This document shows, in pieces, positions 62,228-64,000 of a stretch of DNA of 64,000 nt (positions are counted from its first letter, which is position 1; every line of letters begins with the position of its first letter). Source of the stretch: Janthinobacterium rivuli. Its GTDB lineage: Bacteria > Pseudomonadota > Gammaproteobacteria > Burkholderiales > Burkholderiaceae_D. Both the position numbers and the translations under genes were made by a program. The notes under the pieces were generated by a model. It saw nothing but the letters and a program-made list of their open reading frames with translations. It was not told the origin of the DNA and did not search any database. The stretch spans positions 3,596,001 through 3,660,000 of the forward strand of contig NZ_CP121464.1 of the NCBI RefSeq assembly GCF_029690045.1, read 5' to 3'.

Positions 62228-63727
62228 ATGCATCCAGCGATTTCCCTCGGTATCGACCTCGGTACCTCCGAACTGAAAACCGTGCTGATGGACAGCACTG
62301 GCGCCGTGCGCGGCCAGGCGTCCGTGCGCGTCGACACCAGCCGCCCACAGCCGGGCTGGTCCGAACAAGCGCCGCAAGACTGGTGGGCCGCCTGCGTCAA
62401 CGCCCTGGCGCAGCTGCGCGCCGGCTGGCCGCAGGAATACGCACAGATCGCCTGCATCGGCCTGTCGGGCCAGATGCACGGCGCCGTGCTGCTCGACGAC
62501 CAAGACGCCGTGATCCGTCCCGCCATCCTGTGGAACGATGCGCGCGCCGAAGCCGAAGCGGCCAACCTGGCGCGCGACTATCCCGCGTATGCGGACGTGA
62601 CGGGCAGCCTGCCGATGGCGGGCCTGACGGCGCCAAAACTGCTGTGGCTGCAAAACCACGAGCCTGACGCCTTTGCCGCCATCGCCTGCCTGCTGTCGCC
62701 GAAAGACTACCTGCGCCTGCACCTGACGGGCAACAAGGTCACCGACATGTCCGACGCGGCCGGTACGCTGTGGCTGGACGAAGCCAGCCGTGCCTGGTTC
62801 GCCCCCATGCTGGCCGCCTGCGGCTTGATACCGGAACAGATGCCGGCGCTGGCCGAAGGCGATGCCGCCACGGGTACCGTGCTGGCCGCCGTCGCAGACA
62901 AGCTGGGCTTGCCAGCAAACGTGGTGGTGGCGGCCGGCGGCGGCGACAACCCCGTCTCGGCCGTGGGCATCGGCGCCGTCAACGGCGGCGACAGTTTCAT
63001 TTCGCTGGGCACCAGCGCCGCCATCGTTTCCGTCACAGAACAGCCTTTGGGCAATCCGGCCGGCGGCGTGCACAGCTTTTGCCACGCCCTGCCCGGCCGC
63101 TGGTATGCGATGGGCGCGATCTTGTCCGGCGCCAGTTGCTTGCGCTGGGCCACTGGCGTGCTGGGCCAGCCCGACGAGGCGGCCCTGCTGGCGCTGGTGG
63201 AGGCGCTCTTGCCGCTCGATATCCCCGTCGCGCCGTCCGCGCCCCTGTTCCTGCCGTATCTGTCCGGTGAGCGCACGCCGCATAACGACCCGCAAGTGCG
63301 CGGTGCCTTTTTGCAACTGGGCCACGACAGCACGCCGGCGCAGCTCGGCTATGCCGTGCTCGAAGGCGTGGCCTTTGCCTTGCGCGACGCGATGGCGGCC
63401 GTCACGTCGACAGGCGCCGTCGTTCCCCACTGCATGCTGGTGGGCGGCGGCGCGCGCAGCCAGTACTGGGCGCAATTGCTGGCCAATGTGCTGGGCCGCG
63501 AGATGCGCACCCTGCACAACAGCGAACTGTCCGCCAGCCTGGGCGCGGCCAAGCTCGGCTTTGCCGCCATCGGCCAGCGCCAGCTGCTGGCCACCAGCTT
63601 GCCCATCAAAAACACTTTCCTGCCCGATGCCGCGCACAGCGCAGCCTTGAGCATCCGCTACAGCCGCTACCGTAGCCTGTTTCCCGCCGTGCAAGCCTTG
63701 CACCAACTCAGTGATAAGGAAGAGTAA
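62228..63727 (+). CDS. xylB: Xylulokinase
   Basis: This 499-residue FGGY-family kinase turns D-xylulose into xylulose 5-phosphate. The N-terminal ATP motif is [15 protein letters not shown], the substrate region is [13 protein letters not shown], and [13 protein letters not shown] carries the catalytic aspartate. [15 protein letters not shown] and [11 protein letters not shown] complete the family pattern. Its stop overlaps the tal start by one base. Confidence 0.93.
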   Translation: MHPAISLGIDLGTSELKTVLMDSTGAVRGQASVRVDTSRPQPGWSEQAPQDWWAACVNALAQLRAGWPQEYAQIACIGLSGQMHGAVLLDDQDAVIRPAILWNDARAEAEAANLARDYPAYADVTGSLPMAGLTAPKLLWLQNHEPDAFAAIACLLSPKDYLRLHLTGNKVTDMSDAAGTLWLDEASRAWFAPMLAACGLIPEQMPALAEGDAATGTVLAAVADKLGLPANVVVAAGGGDNPVSAVGIGAVNGGDSFISLGTSAAIVSVTEQPLGNPAGGVHSFCHALPGRWYAMGAILSGASCLRWATGVLGQPDEAALLALVEALLPLDIPVAPSAPLFLPYLSGERTPHNDPQVRGAFLQLGHDSTPAQLGYAVLEGVAFALRDAMAAVTSTGAVVPHCMLVGGGARSQYWAQLLANVLGREMRTLHNSELSASLGAAKLGFAAIGQRQLLATSLPIKNTFLPDAAHSAALSIRYSRYRSLFPAVQALHQLSDKEE

Positions 63728-64000
63728 TGAATCAGCTGCAACTATTGAAACAACACAGCACCGTTGTCGCCGACACGGGCGACTTTTTGCAACTGGCGCG
63801 CTTCGCGCCGCAGGACGCCACCACCAATCCGTCGCTGATTTTAAAAGCCGTGCTGCAGCCCGATTACGCGCCCTTGCTGGAAAGCACTGTCGCCGCGCAC
63901 AAGAACGCGTCGCTGGACGATATCGTCGACCAGGTACTGGTGCGCTTCGGCCTGGAAATTTTGAAGGTGGTGCCGGGCCGCGTATCGACGGAAGTCGATG
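63727..64000 (+). CDS. tal: Transaldolase, 5' part (cut by window end)
   Basis: The first 91 codons start at ATG 63727 and read [18 protein letters not shown], then [17 protein letters not shown], the typical TalB-type opening. The end [16 protein letters not shown] matches the next conserved region. The catalytic lysine lies beyond the window. Transaldolase moves three-carbon units in the pentose phosphate pathway and fits the xylulokinase before it. Confidence 0.92.
   Translation, partial: MNQLQLLKQHSTVVADTGDFLQLARFAPQDATTNPSLILKAVLQPDYAPLLESTVAAHKNASLDDIVDQVLVRFGLEILKVVPGRVSTEVD

Noticed and set aside
1..64000. CRISPR array, tRNA/rRNA genes, insertion sequences, prophage
   Set aside because: No regularly spaced repeats, tRNA-like cloverleaf, transposase or phage gene was seen in reading the window.

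Overview
The window is high-GC, densely coded chromosomal DNA of a betaproteobacterium. Gene content and order (mltG-tmk-holB-tatD, cyoABCD with regBA, selU-selD with a PhnCDE-like transporter) and protein style point to Oxalobacteraceae, most likely Janthinobacterium or a close relative. This placement is inference from family resemblance; no search was run. No rRNA, tRNA, CRISPR array, insertion sequence or prophage was recognised.

Layout. 0.2-5.7 kb: a compact cluster that looks like a ribosomally made, modified peptide (RiPP) system. It has two paralogous 61-64 residue precursor genes, a hairpin terminator/attenuator, then five overlapping genes: MvdD-like ATP-grasp ligase, Clp-fold (SDH/SppA-like) serine protease, MauE-like and MauD-like disulfide proteins, and an ABC exporter without a C39 peptidase domain. 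5.7-11.1 kb: GFA-family protein, a hydrophilin with two exact 18-residue repeats, an OBAP-like lipoprotein, DUF3297, two envelope proteins, a plant-type glutaminyl cyclase and a LysR regulator. 11.2-15.5 kb: LrgA/LrgB pair, then three helical proteins resembling a tripartite alpha-pore-forming toxin (HBL/NHE/AHL superfamily). 15.6-21.6 kb: selenium locus (selU, selD, candidate selenium-oxyanion ABC transporter, one unknown protein). 21.7-23.7 kb: GNAT enzyme and two unknown exported proteins. 23.7-30.5 kb, minus strand: cyoABCD-SURF1-regB-regA with every junction from cyoB onward overlapping. 30.7-32.8 kb: MFS transporter, a tandemly duplicated repeat and Hsp20. 33.1-44.8 kb: four large sensory kinases/hybrids plus a CheR methyltransferase, ending in two related kinases that converge and overlap at their stop codons. 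44.9-53.1 kb: alpha/beta hydrolase, an AT-rich AbiJ/HEPN-like putative defence gene, SRPBCC protein, EF-G, outer-membrane phospholipase A, small proteins and a PRMT-like methyltransferase. 53.4-60.9 kb: ankyrin protein, TatD, VOC protein, a frameshifted exported-protein gene, holB, tmk, mltG (minus), then ygfZ, DUF4936 and an NRDE protein (plus). 61.1-64.0 kb: LacI regulator behind a perfect 32-bp palindrome, xylB and the start of transaldolase.

How the parts work together. In the first cluster the ATP-grasp enzyme would modify the precursors, the Clp-fold protease could remove the leader, the ABC protein could export them, and MauE/MauD could oxidise the two conserved cysteines. In the selenium locus imported selenium would become selenophosphate (SelD) and then 2-selenouridine in tRNA (SelU). 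RegB/RegA carry quinone- and redox-sensing motifs and share an operon with the quinol oxidase. The XylB-Tal pair feeds pentoses into the pentose phosphate pathway under a LacI regulator. Four copies of a dispersed GTAGGTCGG...CCGACCTAC element lie between genes; one overlaps the fusA stop codon.
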